From assembly GCA_046153945.1 (NCBI GenBank), contig JBJXFF010000168.1, positions 1 to 64,000 on the forward strand: a stretch of DNA of 64,000 nt. The letters are read 5' to 3'. This DNA is from SXOA01 sp046153945 (GTDB lineage Bacteria > Planctomycetota > Planctomycetia > Pirellulales > Pirellulaceae). The translations under genes were made by a program, and so were the position numbers. A model generated the notes under the pieces. It was not told where the DNA came from, made no database searches, and saw nothing but the letters and a program-made list of their open reading frames with translations. Below, piece after piece: positions 6,681 through 18,938 of the stretch; position 1 is the first letter of the stretch; each line of letters opens with the position of its first letter.

Positions 6681-9600
6681 ATGACGATACAATTTGAAAA
6701 TAACCTTCCCGTGAAGCACGGGCTCTATGACCCCGCCAACGAGAAGGACAGCTGCGGTGTTGGCTTCATCGCCAACGTAAAGGGGGTCCGCAGCCACAGC
6801 ATCGTTCGGGATGCCGCGCTGGCACTTAGCAACATGGATCATCGCGGCGCTTGCGGCTGCGAAGAGAACACCGGCGACGGAGCCGGCATGCTCACGGCCA
6901 TTCCCGATGAAATGATGCGATTGGAAGCCAAACGGCTCTTCAATGCGGAACTACCTGAGATCGGGGCCTACGCTGTTGGCCAGATTTTCCTGCCGCAGGA
7001 CGAAGCGGAGCGGAATCTCTGCAAAAAGTCAGTGGAAAAATTCGTCATCCGCCAGGGGCAAAAGCTGCTAGGCTGGCGGCGGGTGCCGACCGATGCCAAG
7101 AAGGCGAACATCGGCCCGACCGCTGCCAAATCCGAACCGATTGTGGAGCAAGTCTTCGTCGTGGCCGGCGAAAACGTGGACCGCACATCCTTCTGCCGCC
7201 AACTTTACCTGATCCGCAAACAGGCCTATCACGAAATCCGCGTGCTGGACCTCAAACAGCGGAATATGTACTACGTCTGCAGTTTCTCGTCGCGGGTCAT
7301 CATCTATAAGGGGCAATTGACAGCGACACAGGTGGTGCCGTATTACCCCGATCTCTCGGACCCTCGGTACACCAGCCATTTGGCGATGGTCCATTCGCGA
7401 TTTTCCACCAATACTTTTCCCTCCTGGGAACGCGCTCAGCCGATGCGATTCATGTCGCACAACGGCGAAATCAACACGCTCCGCGGCAATGTGAATTGGA
7501 TGCTGGCTCGCGAAGGGCTGATGAAATCGGAACTGTTCGGCAAGGAATTCAACCGCCTGCTGCCGATTACTGATCTTTCGACGAGCGACTCCGGCATTTT
7601 TGATAACGTGATGGAGTTGCTCCTGCTCGCCGGCCGCTCGTTGCCGGAGGCGGTGATGATGATGATTCCGGAAGCGTGGCAGAACCACGAATCGATGCCG
7701 GAATGCAAGCAATCGTTCTATGAATATCACTCCTGTCTAATGGAGCCGTGGGACGGCCCGGCCTCGGTGGTCTTCACCGACGGCCGTTATATCGGCGCGG
7801 TGCTCGATCGGAACGGCCTCCGCCCCAGCCGTTATTACCTGACGACGGACGACCGGGTGATCATGGCCAGCGAAGTTGGTGTGCTGCCGGTGGATCCGGG
7901 AATTGTGAGGGAAAAAGGTCGACTCCAGCCGGGCCGTATGTTCCTCGTCGATTTCGAGCAAGGTCGGCTGATTCCGGATGAGGAAATCAAGACGGACATC
8001 GCGACCCGCCGACCCTACGGCGAGTGGATCCGCAATCAGCGGCTGGAAATTCGCGATCTGCCGACTCCCAAGGACGTCCACGGCTTCGAACCGAAGTCCT
8101 TGCTGCCGCGGATGCAGGCCTTTGGCTATACCATCGAAACCATGCAGTTCATGCTGCTGCCGCTGGTCTATGAGAAGCGCGATCCCATCGGCTCGATGGG
8201 GAACGACTCCGCTCTGGCGGTCCTCAGCGACCAGCCGCGGATGCTCTATGACTACTTCAAGCAACTCTTCGCCCAAGTGACCAATCCGCCGGTCGATTCG
8301 ATCCGCGAAGAAGTCATCATGTCGCTGGAATGTTATGTCGGCCCGGAAAAGAACCTCCTGGAGTCAACCGAAGAGCATGCTCACCGGTTGCTCCTCTCGC
8401 ATCCGATTCTCACCAACGAGGAACTGGCGGCCCTCAAGAACATCGATCATCGGGGCTGGAAGGCAAAGACGATTGACATCACCTGGCCGCGAAGCGACGG
8501 CGAAAATGGCCTGAAGAAGGCTATCGATCGAATTTCCGCCGAAGCCGAACAAGCCATTGAAGACGGCTATTCGCTGGTCGTGTTGTCGGATCGTTATGTT
8601 GGCCCTGATCGTGTTCCGCTTAGTTCACTGCTGGCTTGCGGCGCGGTCCATCATCATCTGATTCGCAAAGCCAAGCGGACCCGCATTGGTATTCTCCTGG
8701 AAACTGGCGAAGCCCGCGAGGTGCATCATCATTGTTTGCTCGTTGGCTACGGGGCGGATGCCATCAATCCTTACCTGGCTTTCGAAGCTCTCTGGCAAGC
8801 CCAGCGGGACGGACTTCTGCCGAAAGAATACAACGATGAAAAGATTGTGCATGGCTATCAGAAGGCGGTAGCCAAGGGAATGCTCAAAGTGATGAGCAAA
8901 ATGGGGATTTCCACGCTTCATTCGTACAAGGGTGCGCAGATTTTTGAAGCGGTCGGCTTACAGAGCGACGTCATTGACAGTTGCTTTGCCGGCACGGCCA
9001 GCCGCATTCAAGGTGTAAACTTCAACATCTTGGCCCAGGAAGCCCTCCGCCGCCATGAAATCGGCTTCCCCAACCGAGCCGAGCAGCGGCTGCCGGTGCT
9101 GCCGAATCTCGGCGAGTTCCATTGGCGAGCGGACGGCGAGCGTCATATGTGGGACCCGGAATCTATTTCTGATATCCAGATGGCGGCGAGGGAAAACAAT
9201 GCCGATGCTTACTGGCGGTTCAGCAAGCATTCGAACGACGACGCCACCCGCAAGTGCGCGCTCCGCGGTCTGCTGAAGTTCAAGGACGGGACCACCCCCA
9301 TTCCCCTTTCTGAGGTGGAACCGGCGGCGGTAATAGTCCGCCGCTTCTGCACGGGGGCCATGAGCTTCGGCAGCATAAGCGCGGAAGCTCACGAAACACT
9401 GGCCGTTGCCATGAATCGCATCGGCGGCAAGAGCAACACCGGCGAAGGAGGGGAAGATCCGGAGCGCTTCAAGCCGCTCCCCAATGGCGATTCCAAGCGA
9501 TCGGCCATCAAGCAGGTAGCTTCAGGCCGTTTCGGCGTCACCATCAACTACCTGGCGAATGCCGACGAATTGCAGATCAAAATGGCCCAGGGAGCTAAAC

Positions 9601-11264
9601 CAGGCGAAGGTGGCGAACTGCCGGGGCACAAAGTAGACGAGTTCATCGCCCGCATCCGCTACTCTACACCTGGCGTCGGACTTATCAGCCCACCCCCCCA
9701 CCATGACATCTATTCCATCGAGGATCTCAAGCAGCTCATACACGATCTGAAAAACAGCAACCCAGCGGCTCGCATCAGCGTGAAGCTGGTCAGCGAAGTC
9801 GGCGTCGGCACGATCGCCGCCGGCGTGGCCAAGGCGCATGCCGACCATATCTTGATTTCCGGCGATACGGGCGGAACTGGAGCATCGCCGCTGACGAGCA
9901 TTAAGCACGCCGGTCTGCCGTGGGAACTTGGCATCAGCGAGACTCACCAGACTCTCGTGATGAACGACCTCCGCAGCCGCGTTGTTTTGCAGACGGATGG
10001 CCAGATCAAGACAGGCAAGGATGTTGTTATTGCAGCGCTGTTGGGGGCGGAAGAAATGGGATTTTCCACCGCCCCGCTCGTCACGCTCGGCTGCATCATG
10101 ATGCGGAAGTGTCATCTCAACACTTGCCCGGTTGGCATTGCGACGCAGGACCCGGTCCTGCGGCAGAAATTCGCCGGCAAACCGGAGCACGTCATCAATT
10201 TCCTCTTCATGGTGGCGGAAGAGGCCCGGCAAATCATGGCCCAATTGGGGTTCCGGAAGTTTAATGAAATGATTGGCCGCGTGGACATGCTGGAAACGAA
10301 CGAGGCCATCAAGCACTGGAAGGCTCAAGGAATTGATCTTTCGCCGGTGCTCATGCCGGCACAGAAACCGGAGTCCGAAGAAGAAGTCGGCGTCTATTGC
10401 ACCAAGAAGCAAAAGCACGGGTTGGAACTGGCTCTCGACAACACCCTCATCGAAAAGAGCCGGAAGGGAATCGAGAAAAAGCAAAAGGTGAAGTTCGAGG
10501 AGAAAATCATCAACACCAACCGGACGGTTGGCACCATGCTGAGTCACGAAATCGCCAAGCGATGGGGAGCCGACCTGCTGCCGGATGAGACGATCCATAT
10601 CAAGTTCACGGGGAGTGCGGGGCAGAGCTTTGGTGCGTTTTTGGCGAAGGGAGTCACGCTGGAACTGGAAGGGGATGCCAACGACTATGTCGGGAAGGGA
10701 CTCTCCGGCGGGCGGATCATCGTCTATCCGCCGAAGAAGTCAGTATTCAAACCCGAAGATAACATTATCGTCGGAAACGTGGTGCTCTACGGAGCCACCA
10801 GCGGCCACGCGTTCTTCCGCGGGCGAGCGGCTGAAAGGTTCTGCGTCCGGAACAGTGGCGCGCACGCCGTCATTGAAGGGTGCGGCGATCACGGCTGCGA
10901 ATATATGACCGGGGGAATTACCGTGCTTCTTGGCCCCACGGGGCGCAACTTCGCAGCCGGCATGAGTGGCGGAATCGCCTATGTCTTGGCGAACAAAGAC
11001 GCCTTTCGGCTGAACTGCAACCTGGGGACGGTGGAACTGGAAGCTGTGGAAGCACCGCAAGACATTGCGGACTTGCTTAACCTGATTGAACTGCACTTCA
11101 AGTACACCAAATCCTCTGTCGCCGATCGTATTCTGCAAAGTTGGCCGGAGTCGATCTCGCAGTTTGTGAAAGTGATGCCCACTGACTACAAGCGAGTGCT
11201 GCTGGAGCGAGCAAAACATGATGAGGAAGTGGAAGCGGGCGTGCATGGCGTCGATGGACGATAG
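6681..11264 (+). CDS. gltB: Glutamate synthase (NADPH-type) large subunit
   Basis: The 1527-residue protein has full GltB architecture. After a short propeptide comes the nucleophile Cys25 of the class II glutamine amidotransferase domain (about 25-430), which frees ammonia from glutamine. Next come the central domain (about 480-770) and the FMN-binding synthase domain (about 830-1210), which converts 2-oxoglutarate to glutamate. The 3Fe-4S ligands C1138, C1144 and C1149 sit in a CX5CX4C pattern next to CHLNTCPVGIATQ. The C-terminal GXGXG beta-helix follows. Both nucleophile and cluster are intact. gltD follows after 38 bp, so the two subunits form an operon. AAGGTAGGTG precedes the ATG as ribosome-binding site. 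Confidence 0.97.
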   Translation: MTIQFENNLPVKHGLYDPANEKDSCGVGFIANVKGVRSHSIVRDAALALSNMDHRGACGCEENTGDGAGMLTAIPDEMMRLEAKRLFNAELPEIGAYAVGQIFLPQDEAERNLCKKSVEKFVIRQGQKLLGWRRVPTDAKKANIGPTAAKSEPIVEQVFVVAGENVDRTSFCRQLYLIRKQAYHEIRVLDLKQRNMYYVCSFSSRVIIYKGQLTATQVVPYYPDLSDPRYTSHLAMVHSRFSTNTFPSWERAQPMRFMSHNGEINTLRGNVNWMLAREGLMKSELFGKEFNRLLPITDLSTSDSGIFDNVMELLLLAGRSLPEAVMMMIPEAWQNHESMPECKQSFYEYHSCLMEPWDGPASVVFTDGRYIGAVLDRNGLRPSRYYLTTDDRVIMASEVGVLPVDPGIVREKGRLQPGRMFLVDFEQGRLIPDEEIKTDIATRRPYGEWIRNQRLEIRDLPTPKDVHGFEPKSLLPRMQAFGYTIETMQFMLLPLVYEKRDPIGSMGNDSALAVLSDQPRMLYDYFKQLFAQVTNPPVDSIREEVIMSLECYVGPEKNLLESTEEHAHRLLLSHPILTNEELAALKNIDHRGWKAKTIDITWPRSDGENGLKKAIDRISAEAEQAIEDGYSLVVLSDRYVGPDRVPLSSLLACGAVHHHLIRKAKRTRIGILLETGEAREVHHHCLLVGYGADAINPYLAFEALWQAQRDGLLPKEYNDEKIVHGYQKAVAKGMLKVMSKMGISTLHSYKGAQIFEAVGLQSDVIDSCFAGTASRIQGVNFNILAQEALRRHEIGFPNRAEQRLPVLPNLGEFHWRADGERHMWDPESISDIQMAARENNADAYWRFSKHSNDDATRKCALRGLLKFKDGTTPIPLSEVEPAAVIVRRFCTGAMSFGSISAEAHETLAVAMNRIGGKSNTGEGGEDPERFKPLPNGDSKRSAIKQVASGRFGVTINYLANADELQIKMAQGAKPGEGGELPGHKVDEFIARIRYSTPGVGLISPPPHHDIYSIEDLKQLIHDLKNSNPAARISVKLVSEVGVGTIAAGVAKAHADHILISGDTGGTGASPLTSIKHAGLPWELGISETHQTLVMNDLRSRVVLQTDGQIKTGKDVVIAALLGAEEMGFSTAPLVTLGCIMMRKCHLNTCPVGIATQDPVLRQKFAGKPEHVINFLFMVAEEARQIMAQLGFRKFNEMIGRVDMLETNEAIKHWKAQGIDLSPVLMPAQKPESEEEVGVYCTKKQKHGLELALDNTLIEKSRKGIEKKQKVKFEEKIINTNRTVGTMLSHEIAKRWGADLLPDETIHIKFTGSAGQSFGAFLAKGVTLELEGDANDYVGKGLSGGRIIVYPPKKSVFKPEDNIIVGNVVLYGATSGHAFFRGRAAERFCVRNSGAHAVIEGCGDHGCEYMTGGITVLLGPTGRNFAAGMSGGIAYVLANKDAFRLNCNLGTVELEAVEAPQDIADLLNLIELHFKYTKSSVADRILQSWPESISQFVKVMPTDYKRVLLERAKHDEEVEAGVHGVDGR

Positions 11265-11302
11265 GGCGGGCGGATTGTTGACTGAAGCCGGAGAATTGGA
11301 TC

Positions 11303-12814
11303 ATGGGTAAGCCGACTGGTTTTAAGGAATATCCTCGCAAGACCGTTCCGTATCGCGACCCCATCGCGCGGGTCGGGGATTTTCTGGAAATCTTCACGCC
11401 TCCGGCGGAAGAGCATCTCAAGAATCAAGGCGCGCGGTGCATGGACTGCGGCGTTCCGTTCTGCCAAAGCGCGACCGGTTGCCCGATTGATAACCTGATT
11501 CCGGAATGGAACGATCTGGTCTATCGTGGCCGTTGGCGAGATGCGCTGGACCGGCTGCATAAGACGAATAATTTTCCGGAATTCACCGGCCGAACCTGCC
11601 CCGCGCCGTGCGAAGGAGCGTGCGTCCTGGGAATCACTGATCCGGCAGTCACGATCAAAAACATCGAGAACGCGATCATTGACCGGGGATTTGCGGAAGG
11701 CTGGATTGTTCCGCAGCCGCCGCCGAAGCGGACCGGCAAGAAAGTCGCCATCATCGGCAGCGGCCCTTCCGGGCTGGCAGCGGCAGCACAACTGAACAAA
11801 GTGGGGCACAGTGTCACCGTTTATGAGCGGGCCGACCGCATCGGCGGTCTGCTGATGTACGGCATTCCGAATATGAAGCTCGACAAGGGGGTAGTGCAGC
11901 GACGGGTGAACCTGCTCAAGGAAGAGGGAGTTAACTTCGTTACGAGCGCCGACGTGGGAAACAAGCAGTCCCCCGGATATGTCGATCCCAAAAAGCTCCA
12001 CGAGGAAAATGATGCCGTGCTGCTTTGCACGGGAGCGACCAGGCCCAATGACCTGACCATCCCGGGCCGGGGTCTGGGCGGCATTTACTTCGCCATGCAG
12101 TTTCTGACGGCGAACACCAAAAGTCTGCTCGACAGCAAACATGCCGACGGAAAATTCATTTCCGCCAAGGATAAAGACGTAATCGTTATCGGCGGTGGCG
12201 ACACCGGCACCGACTGCATCGGCACGTCCATGCGGCACGGCTGCAAGAGCCTGGTGAATTTCGAGCTTCTTCCCCAGCCGCCGGAAACACGGGCCCCCGA
12301 TAATCCCTGGCCGCAGTGGCCGAAGATCTTCCGCACCGATTATGGCCATCAGGAAGTGGCGGCTAAATTCGGAGCCGATCCGCGGACGTACTGCGTGATG
12401 AGCAAGGAATTCGTCAGCGACGACCACGGAGGGGTGGCTGGCATTCGAACCGTGCAAGTTGATTGGACCAAGGACGACGCCGGCAAATGGAAGCTCAATG
12501 AAATCGCCGGCAGCGACAAGTTCTGGCCCGCGCAGATCGTGTTGCTTGCGATGGGTTTCAAAGGGCCGGAGCAGTATGTTGCGGAAATGCTTGACGTCGC
12601 CAGCGATCCACGGACCAACTACCAGGCAACGCACGGCAAATTCGCCACCAACATCCCCAAGGTCTTCGCCGCCGGCGACTGCCGCCGAGGACAATCGCTC
12701 GTCGTCTGGGCCATCAACGAAGGGCGCGGCGCGGCTCGCGCCGTGGATGAGTTCCTGATGGGGAGCAGCGATTTGGCGGCACCGGGCGTTACATTGGGGA
12801 TGTTGCGAGCGTAA
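11303..12814 (+). CDS. gltD: Glutamate synthase small subunit
   Basis: The 503-residue GltD supplies electrons from NADPH to GltB. The N-terminal domain has the 4Fe-4S cysteines C46, C49, C54, C60 and C99, C103, C107 (RCMDCGVPFC, RTCPAPCEGAC). An FAD-binding Rossmann motif GSGPSG lies at 152-157, and the NADPH-binding motif GGGDTG at 297-302. The C-terminal FAADCRRG-type segment (FAAGDCRRGQSLVVWAINEG) closes the FAD site. It is co-transcribed with gltB and followed 48 bp later by an acetyltransferase gene. Confidence 0.97.
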   Translation: MGKPTGFKEYPRKTVPYRDPIARVGDFLEIFTPPAEEHLKNQGARCMDCGVPFCQSATGCPIDNLIPEWNDLVYRGRWRDALDRLHKTNNFPEFTGRTCPAPCEGACVLGITDPAVTIKNIENAIIDRGFAEGWIVPQPPPKRTGKKVAIIGSGPSGLAAAAQLNKVGHSVTVYERADRIGGLLMYGIPNMKLDKGVVQRRVNLLKEEGVNFVTSADVGNKQSPGYVDPKKLHEENDAVLLCTGATRPNDLTIPGRGLGGIYFAMQFLTANTKSLLDSKHADGKFISAKDKDVIVIGGGDTGTDCIGTSMRHGCKSLVNFELLPQPPETRAPDNPWPQWPKIFRTDYGHQEVAAKFGADPRTYCVMSKEFVSDDHGGVAGIRTVQVDWTKDDAGKWKLNEIAGSDKFWPAQIVLLAMGFKGPEQYVAEMLDVASDPRTNYQATHGKFATNIPKVFAAGDCRRGQSLVVWAINEGRGAARAVDEFLMGSSDLAAPGVTLGMLRA

Positions 12815-12862
12815 CTGAGGCAGGCGTTTAGCCTGGCCGGAAAACAAATGAGGATAGGCAGA

Positions 12863-13360
12863 ATGTCGGCCTTCACTATCCGCCCCGCCACGTCAGCCGA
12901 TTTGCCGGCGATCAATGACATCTACAACTACTATGTCCTGAACTCCACATGCACCTACCAGTTGGAGCCGGAGACGATCGAGGCCCGGCAGGCCTGGTTT
13001 GATTCGCACACTCCGGAAAAACTTCCTGTGACCGTGGCGATTCTTGATGGTGCCGTTGTCGGCTGGGGAGCCCTTTCGCAGTTTCGTCCGCGGGCGGCGT
13101 ATTGCCACTCTGTCGAAGCCTCCGTCTACTTGCGGCACGACGTCCATCGCCGTGGAATCGGCAAAGCGCTGCTCCTCGACCTCATCGCCCGTGCCAAGGC
13201 CGCCGGGCATCACACACTGCTTGGCGGCGCTTCTGCTGATCAAACTGCCAGTCTGGCGCTGCAAGAAAGCCTCGGCTTTCAGCGGGTAGCCTATCTCAAT
13301 GAAGTCGGCTTCAAGTTCGGCCGTTGGCTGGATGTGGTTTACTCGCAGCTCATGCTCTGA
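12863..13360 (+). CDS. GNAT acetyltransferase, phosphinothricin acetyltransferase-like
   Basis: The protein of about 165 residues is a GNAT acetyltransferase of the Pat/YncA subgroup. It has IRPAT near the start, IYNYYVLNSTCTYQ, the acetyl-CoA loop HDVHRRGIGKALL and a SLALQESLGF motif. Such enzymes acetylate amino-acid-like substrates (for example phosphinothricin or methionine sulfoximine, both inhibitors of glutamine synthetase). That is suggestive next to gltBD but not proof of role. I favour the ATG at 12863, which has AGGATAGG upstream and aligns with the family; an in-frame ATG at 12848 would add five residues. Confidence 0.85.
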   Translation: MSAFTIRPATSADLPAINDIYNYYVLNSTCTYQLEPETIEARQAWFDSHTPEKLPVTVAILDGAVVGWGALSQFRPRAAYCHSVEASVYLRHDVHRRGIGKALLLDLIARAKAAGHHTLLGGASADQTASLALQESLGFQRVAYLNEVGFKFGRWLDVVYSQLML

Positions 13361-13617
13361 CTGGCGGGTTATAACGTCTAAACGCTTCGTGAGGGGCGAG
13401 GGGATTTTGAAACGGCATCTTGGCCGCTGCAAGCTACATTTGCAGGTGAGACGCGATAGTCTCATTCCTCTCCACAAGCTGAGATAGACCCCTTGTTCAG
13501 ACTACTTCCAAGTTGCCTGCGGGCAATGTCTCGGAACGACAGCATCCTGGTGGGGATGCGTCGCAGCCTGAAAAACAAAATGCTGTTCGACCAGCCCAAT
13601 AGCGGAGGACCAAGTCG

Positions 13618-15963
<2,346 letters not shown>

Positions 15964-15995
15964 CGATCGGGGCAGCTTCTTAAATGGTGTGATTC

Positions 15996-17279
15996 CTAGA
16001 ACCGATAATCAGCCCCCAGGCTCAGTCCCTGAACCCAGTAGTCGGTGCTGTTCAGGAGCGGAGCGGGACGGACGGGACCGACGATCGGACCTGGATTCTG
16101 CGAGAGATTGATGGCGCGGTCAATTTGGCCGCCGGCGACGACAACGTCGCTGAAGTAAAGGAAAGAATAACCTACCGTAAGGCTCCATTGATCGTTGACC
16201 CGGTAGCCGAGGTTGCAATTGATTTCGGGAATGAAGGCCAAGCGGTTGCGGGAACGGATGCCGCTGTTGGTTCCCTGGGCAAACAACCCACCACCAGTCG
16301 TTACCGGGCCCAGGCCTGGCTGTGTGACGGTATTCGATCCGCCGACGTTGACAACTTGGTGCATGTTGCCAATCGCCACCTTGGCCAGCACGTCTATTTC
16401 CAGGCCACCATTTCGGTTACAAGCAACCAGGCCGAGCGTTCCGCCGTGGAATTCGCTGCTGGTGCGGAAGTTGTCCGAAGTGCTAATCACAGTGCCGGCC
16501 GGAATAGCGCCGCCGGAGACATCCGTCTGGGTGCTGTTCAGAAAGAGCGAATCGTTCATCCGCACGAATTGATAGCCGGCCAGCCAATCCATTTGGAAAC
16601 AAGCATCGCGGCTGAGGCAGCGGCGGAACCAGGCGTCGGCTCCCATGATCTCGTTGCCCGTCCGGACATTCACGCTGCCGTCGGTAGTTACTCCGGGAAA
16701 TGCTACGAGCAGTGCGTCTTCACCGGGAAGCTGCGTATTGAAGAAAGGAATTCCCAGGATCGGGTCCCCCGTGCTGGCGCGAGAAAAGTTTGTGCGGGCC
16801 TGTTCGAGTCCCCAAAACCGGCCGCCGATCATGTCACCATCCGCCAATTCGTGATTGACCGTAATCCGGAAGCCACTGCGGAGATTCTGCTGAATCCCCT
16901 CATCGCCAAATAGTGTGGTGGTGTTGGGAAACCCCAGTACGCCCGCTTCGTTTTGCGGCGTGCCATTGGGGCTGGTGGTGACCAGGGCCGGTATATTCTG
17001 CCCCCGGCCCCACCACATCAGATATTCCAGACGCGCTGTGGTCTGCGGGAAGCAGCAGTCTTTGCTACAGCATTCGTCGTTAATCCACCCGCAGTTCCCC
17101 TGACATCCAGTACCTCCCGCTGGTTGTGCAGTCGCTTGGGGAGCATCGTCGAAAAACGAGGCCAGATAGTCCAGCGGAGACTCCTGGGCATTGGCGGTCG
17201 TCGCCAGGGAAAACAATGGTGCGACCGCAACGAGCACTACTGGTATCCAGGAAAAGTGAGGCTTGTGCATGGCGGACAC
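15996..17279 (-). CDS. BBP7-family outer-membrane beta-barrel protein
   Basis: The 427-residue protein has a signal peptide ending about residue 31 (LATTANAQE) and a Cys-rich segment (CQGNCGWINDECCSKDCC, about 59-76). The latter is typical of planctomycete BBP7 proteins. A barrel with alternating aromatic and hydrophobic strands follows, and the protein ends in Phe (LSLGADYRF), as outer-membrane barrels often do. RLEYLMWWGRGQNIPALVTT and LRSGFRITVN are family-like strands. Its role is unknown; an outer-membrane structural or pore protein is expected. It is divergent from the GGDEF-like gene and convergent with the histidine kinase. Confidence 0.85.
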   Translation of the reverse strand: MSAMHKPHFSWIPVVLVAVAPLFSLATTANAQESPLDYLASFFDDAPQATAQPAGGTGCQGNCGWINDECCSKDCCFPQTTARLEYLMWWGRGQNIPALVTTSPNGTPQNEAGVLGFPNTTTLFGDEGIQQNLRSGFRITVNHELADGDMIGGRFWGLEQARTNFSRASTGDPILGIPFFNTQLPGEDALLVAFPGVTTDGSVNVRTGNEIMGADAWFRRCLSRDACFQMDWLAGYQFVRMNDSLFLNSTQTDVSGGAIPAGTVISTSDNFRTSSEFHGGTLGLVACNRNGGLEIDVLAKVAIGNMHQVVNVGGSNTVTQPGLGPVTTGGGLFAQGTNSGIRSRNRLAFIPEINCNLGYRVNDQWSLTVGYSFLYFSDVVVAGGQIDRAINLSQNPGPIVGPVRPAPLLNSTDYWVQGLSLGADYRF

Positions 17280-17425
17280 CTGCGAGTGGAGGAGTAACTA
17301 TCGTGCCGGTCGTTCGCGACGAATCGAATAGGCACGAAATAACTGATTTACGGATTCCTCCCCTTTTGTCGGCAGTACCGGTTGTAGCGAATCAAAGGGG
17401 GCAGATTAGTTCCGGCTGCGGAAGC

Positions 17426-17455
17426 TTGACAAGTTGGGCAAACGGCCGATATGCC
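17426..17455 (+). promoter_or_regulatory. Candidate promoter of the GGDEF-like gene
   Basis: A perfect TTGACA (17426-17431) is followed after 18 bases by TATGCC (17450-17455). The -35 box is strong and the -10 box weak. It sits about 83 bases before the proposed TTG start. Confidence 0.35.
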
Positions 17456-17537
17456 GTGCGGTTGCGAGAACGGGGATTTGACGTAGGTTTTCACTCTATC
17501 GCAGTTCAAGGCAACCTATTGCCGCGAGTGCTATCAC

Positions 17538-18866
17538 TTGGCAGCGTTCATCCTATTCGCCGGCTTTCTCAACTTCGCGCTGGGTTACTTCCTGGCAATG
17601 GCGTTCGCGAACCCGCCGTTCTTGGGCCTGCTGGGAAGCGACCTCTGGCGAATGCTAGCACAGAAACTTGCTTTCCTTCTCAAGCGAGTGCCGGCGGCGA
17701 ATGACGAAGTGGACCCGACTGCCGAAACACATGACCCGTGGTCCGCCGCAGTAAATGCCGTTCCCACAGTGGCTCTCGTCCATGAACTTCCTGAATCGTG
17801 GCAGCAAACACTGCGCGATGATGGGCTGCAACTAAGAACTCTGGCGACGGGCGTCGTGCATTATTTGCGTCTCGAAGGATCGGTCTATAGGGAACACCTG
17901 CTTACGGCGGAATCTCGAGCCCGACAGGCCCTGGCGGTGCAGGATCCGCTGGCCATGGAACAACTTGCGGCCGACTTACGGTTTATCATTGTGGACTGGT
18001 CCCGCAAGCAGCACCAAGCGGCCGAGCTTCTTGAGGAGCGGGCGGGCAGGCTGGGACCGGCGGAAGAACCGGCGTTAGAGCTTGCCCTGTCGCTGCGCGA
18101 CCTGGAGGGTCAGATTGTTCAGATCGACCGGGAGTTCCATGTCCTCAACTTCCGCGCCGACGGATCGGTGGCCTGCCGGCAACTGCAGGGGGAGATTCAG
18201 CAATTGGTTCGACTTGCCCATGTGTTGCGTGACGCAACTCAGGTCTCGCTGGCGGCAGTTTATCGACTTGAAGGAATCTTCAGTCAGTTGGACCGCAAAC
18301 TGCACTATGACGCCAACACGGGACTGCTTGGCAGGCTGGGAATCGAGTCGCTATTTGACGAGACGTTCCCAGCGGGATCGCAGCCCGCCGCAGCGCTGAG
18401 AATATCGACGGATCGCATGGGAAAGATCAACCAGCGACTGGGAACGCGGGCAGGGGACCAGATTCTCAAAGCCGTCGCACACTTCGCGGGGGAACTGCTG
18501 GCGGCAAAATTCGAGCATAGCCTTTTGGCTCGAGAGGCAGGTTGCGACTTCCTGGTTTTAACCAACACAGCCAACCTGGAGGAGTTGACCTCTCTGGGCG
18601 AGCACATCCGCCAGTCCTTTGAAGCTGCCTCCTTCAGCTACGAGGGGACCGATCTTACTCTCAGCATGACGATCAGCGTCACTGCTCTCGCCGCGGATGC
18701 TAGTCTAAGCGAGCTCTTGAACCAGTTGGACGCCCTCAAAACGGTTGCGACTAAGGCTGGCCGGAACCGCAGTGCCCGCTGGGAGAACGGCGCGGCTATC
18801 CTCACATTGCCTCCGGCCATTCCCGTGCCGGCCAGGTTGATTGTCGTCGATTGTGCCGCGGCATAG
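17538..18866 (+). CDS. Membrane-anchored protein with degenerate GGDEF domain
   Basis: The 442-residue protein has one N-terminal transmembrane helix (about 2-24), a long helical region (70-260) and a C-terminal GGDEF-like fold (about 258-415). The fold has YDANTGLLGRLGIE and TDRMGKINQRLGTRAGDQIL in place of the usual DxLTGLxNR and DxFKxINDxxGHxxGD. The active-site loop reads AGCDF (334-338) instead of GG(D/E)EF, so diguanylate cyclase activity is not expected. An I-site RxxD is not seen either. It could be a GTP or c-di-GMP sensor or simply structural. The start is uncertain: TTG at 17538 covers the membrane helix, while the first in-frame ATG (17598) would cut into it. Confidence 0.75.
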   Translation: MAAFILFAGFLNFALGYFLAMAFANPPFLGLLGSDLWRMLAQKLAFLLKRVPAANDEVDPTAETHDPWSAAVNAVPTVALVHELPESWQQTLRDDGLQLRTLATGVVHYLRLEGSVYREHLLTAESRARQALAVQDPLAMEQLAADLRFIIVDWSRKQHQAAELLEERAGRLGPAEEPALELALSLRDLEGQIVQIDREFHVLNFRADGSVACRQLQGEIQQLVRLAHVLRDATQVSLAAVYRLEGIFSQLDRKLHYDANTGLLGRLGIESLFDETFPAGSQPAAALRISTDRMGKINQRLGTRAGDQILKAVAHFAGELLAAKFEHSLLAREAGCDFLVLTNTANLEELTSLGEHIRQSFEAASFSYEGTDLTLSMTISVTALAADASLSELLNQLDALKTVATKAGRNRSARWENGAAILTLPPAIPVPARLIVVDCAAA

Positions 18867-18938
18867 CTGCTCGTTCTCGTGGCGAGTGGTAACATGGGGC
18901 TGCTTCCGCGCCATCGCATTTTCTTGGAATCCAGCACC

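Noticed and set aside
11186..12847. Open frame antisense to gltD
   Set aside because: gltD is a clear, fully conserved gene and the antisense frame has no domain or start signal.
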